Below, piece by piece: positions 5,729 through 6,261 of a stretch of DNA of 6,261 nucleotides (its first letter is position 1; each line of letters starts with the position of its first letter). A program made the translations under genes and the position numbers. The notes under the pieces are model-generated. The model had not been told where the DNA came from, searched no databases, and saw only the letters and a list, made by a program, of their open reading frames with translations. Source of the DNA: Chromatiales bacterium (lineage in GTDB: Bacteria > Pseudomonadota > Gammaproteobacteria > SZUA-140); assembly GCA_031285245.1 (NCBI GenBank), contig JAITWN010000134.1, positions 1 through 6,261 of the forward strand, written 5' to 3'.

Positions 5729-6043
5729 ATGCAGGTTCAGGTGAACACCGATAGCAATATTCAGGGGCGCGATGATGTCACTGAGCGCGTCAAAGCTTCC
5801 GTCGTGCATGCACTCGAGCGTTTCGGCGAGCGGATCACGCGTGTGGAAGTACACTTAAGTGATGAAAACAGCACCAAGGCCGGCGCCGCCGACAAGCGCT
5901 GTCTGTTGGAAGCGCGTTTGCCGGGGATGCAGCCAGTGATCGCGAGTCATCATGCCGATGGCTTGCCGCAGGCGATCGATGGCGCTCTCGACAAGCTGCG
6001 CCGTGCGCTGGAAAGTGCGATAGGAAAGCACACGAATCGATAA
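5729..6043 (+). CDS. HPF/RaiA-family ribosome hibernation factor (short form)
   Basis: Protein of 104 residues of the S30EA / sigma-54 modulation family. Members bind the decoding region of the 30S subunit in stationary phase and stop translation, protecting idle ribosomes. The single beta-alpha-beta-beta-beta-alpha domain is complete: strand MQVQVNTDSNIQG, helix about 15-33, the hallmark RVEVHLSDENSTKAGAADKRC (38-58), strand LEARLPGMQPVIASHHA, and final helix PQAIDGALDKLRRALES (80-96). The C-terminal dimerisation domain of long HPF is absent, so it belongs with short HPF or YfiA-type proteins. It is not next to rpoN, where the main hpf often sits, so it may be an additional family member. 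ATG 5729 is chosen because AGGGAG (5717-5722) lies 6 nt upstream and matches the family N-terminus; the frame is open to GTG 5651 only by chance. Transcription diverges from the TPR-barrel gene. Confidence 0.85.
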   Translation: MQVQVNTDSNIQGRDDVTERVKASVVHALERFGERITRVEVHLSDENSTKAGAADKRCLLEARLPGMQPVIASHHADGLPQAIDGALDKLRRALESAIGKHTNR

Positions 6044-6109
6044 GGCAGGTCGGGCTGCATAAGAAGGGGGGCTCCCTCTTAGTTCTGTTGCGCGATGGTC
6101 ACTGCCGTT

Positions 6110-6137
6110 TTGCGTTGAATACAGTTTGTACTATAAG
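6110..6137 (+). promoter_or_regulatory. Putative promoter of the nsrR-like gene
   Basis: TTGCGT (6110-6115) and TATAAG (6132-6137) are separated by 16 bp in an AT-rich patch that stands out from its GC-rich surroundings. An alternative -35, TTGAAT (6115-6120), lacks a good -10 at 17 bp. The start of transcription would be near 6144, giving a leader of about 60 nt. Confidence 0.35.
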
Positions 6138-6148
6138 TTTTTATTTAT

Positions 6149-6192
6149 GCGCAGCAGTCTCGCTGCGTGATATCCGCGCTTCGGCGCATGGA
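6149..6192 (+). other. Two hairpins in the leader of the nsrR-like gene
   Basis: The first stem is CGCAGC (6150-6155) with GCTGCG (6162-6167), loop AGTCTC. The second is GCGC (6176-6179) with GCGC (6184-6187), closed by a stable cUUCGg loop and extendable by TCC (6173-6175) with GGA (6190-6192) across a 2-nt bulge. The second ends about 13 nt before the start codon, close to where a ribosome binds. No T-run follows either stem, so termination is unlikely; an effect on translation is possible. Confidence 0.35.
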
Positions 6193-6205
6193 CTGATGGC
6201 GATCT

Positions 6206-6261
6206 ATGCAGCTCACGCTTTATACGGATTATTCACTGCGCGCGCTGATATATCTCGGCAC
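6206..6261 (+). CDS. nsrR: NsrR/Rrf2-family transcriptional regulator, 5' end only
   Basis: Only the first 18 codons are present before the window ends; the gene continues beyond position 6261. The sequence MQLTLYTDYSLRALIYLG is almost the start of enteric NsrR (MQLT-FTDYGLRALIYM-), the first part of the Rrf2 winged-helix domain. NsrR is a cytoplasmic [Fe-S] repressor that senses nitric oxide and controls detoxification genes such as hmp. The cluster-binding cysteines, which would separate NsrR from other Rrf2 members, lie outside the window. No strong ribosome-binding site precedes ATG 6206. Family confident; NsrR itself likely. Confidence 0.7.
   Translation, partial: MQLTLYTDYSLRALIYLG

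Noticed and set aside
6053..6081. AAGAAGGG...CCCTCTT hairpin as terminator of the HPF-family gene
   Set aside because: Pairing needs a bulge and no T-run follows; it may slow transcription but cannot be called a terminator.
6121..6136. ATACAGTTTGTACTAT as an NsrR self-binding site
   Set aside because: Only the outer ATA/TAT and a few inner bases are symmetric; the match to known NsrR operators is too poor.

Overview
The window looks like chromosomal DNA of a GC-rich gammaproteobacterium. The proteins most closely resemble gammaproteobacterial CpxR, CpxA, LpxA, NsrR and HPF/RaiA-family proteins, and LpxA plus an outer-membrane barrel imply a Gram-negative envelope. A genus cannot be read from this sequence; a deep-branching lineage (Xanthomonadales, Nevskiales or Chromatiales-like) is only a guess.

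Positions 1-2742 (+ strand): a promoter carrying a CpxR-box-like direct repeat, then a CpxR-like response regulator, a CpxA-like sensor kinase starting 1 nt after the regulator stops, and a short M15 (VanY-type) zinc carboxypeptidase. The kinase and peptidase are separated by 52 nt that contain a 19-codon ORF overlapping both neighbours through ATGA junctions. This reads as one envelope-stress operon that probably activates itself and carries a peptidoglycan-trimming enzyme.

Positions 2743-3037: a non-coding gap between convergent genes. It holds a C-rich degenerate repeat and a striking 78-bp element with perfect 26-bp inverted arms. Positions 3038-3403 (- strand): a small membrane-anchored DUF6164-like protein. 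It is divergent from a stand-alone LpxA homologue (3452-4249, +), which lies outside the usual lpxD-fabZ-lpxA-lpxB neighbourhood and has an altered, cysteine-rich active-site strand.

Positions 4260-5585 (- strand): a signal-peptide-bearing protein with N-terminal TPRs and a C-terminal beta-barrel (Slam-like layout), tail to tail with lpxA. From a divergent promoter region the + strand then carries a short HPF/RaiA-family ribosome-hibernation protein (5729-6043). After a structured leader comes the first 18 codons of an NsrR/Rrf2-type regulator, cut by the window end.

The common theme of 1-5585 is the cell envelope: stress sensing, peptidoglycan trimming, lipid A or another acylated sugar, and an outer-membrane barrel. 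The last part turns to stress physiology (ribosome hibernation, nitric-oxide sensing). I see no CRISPR array, tRNA, rRNA, transposase or phage gene.
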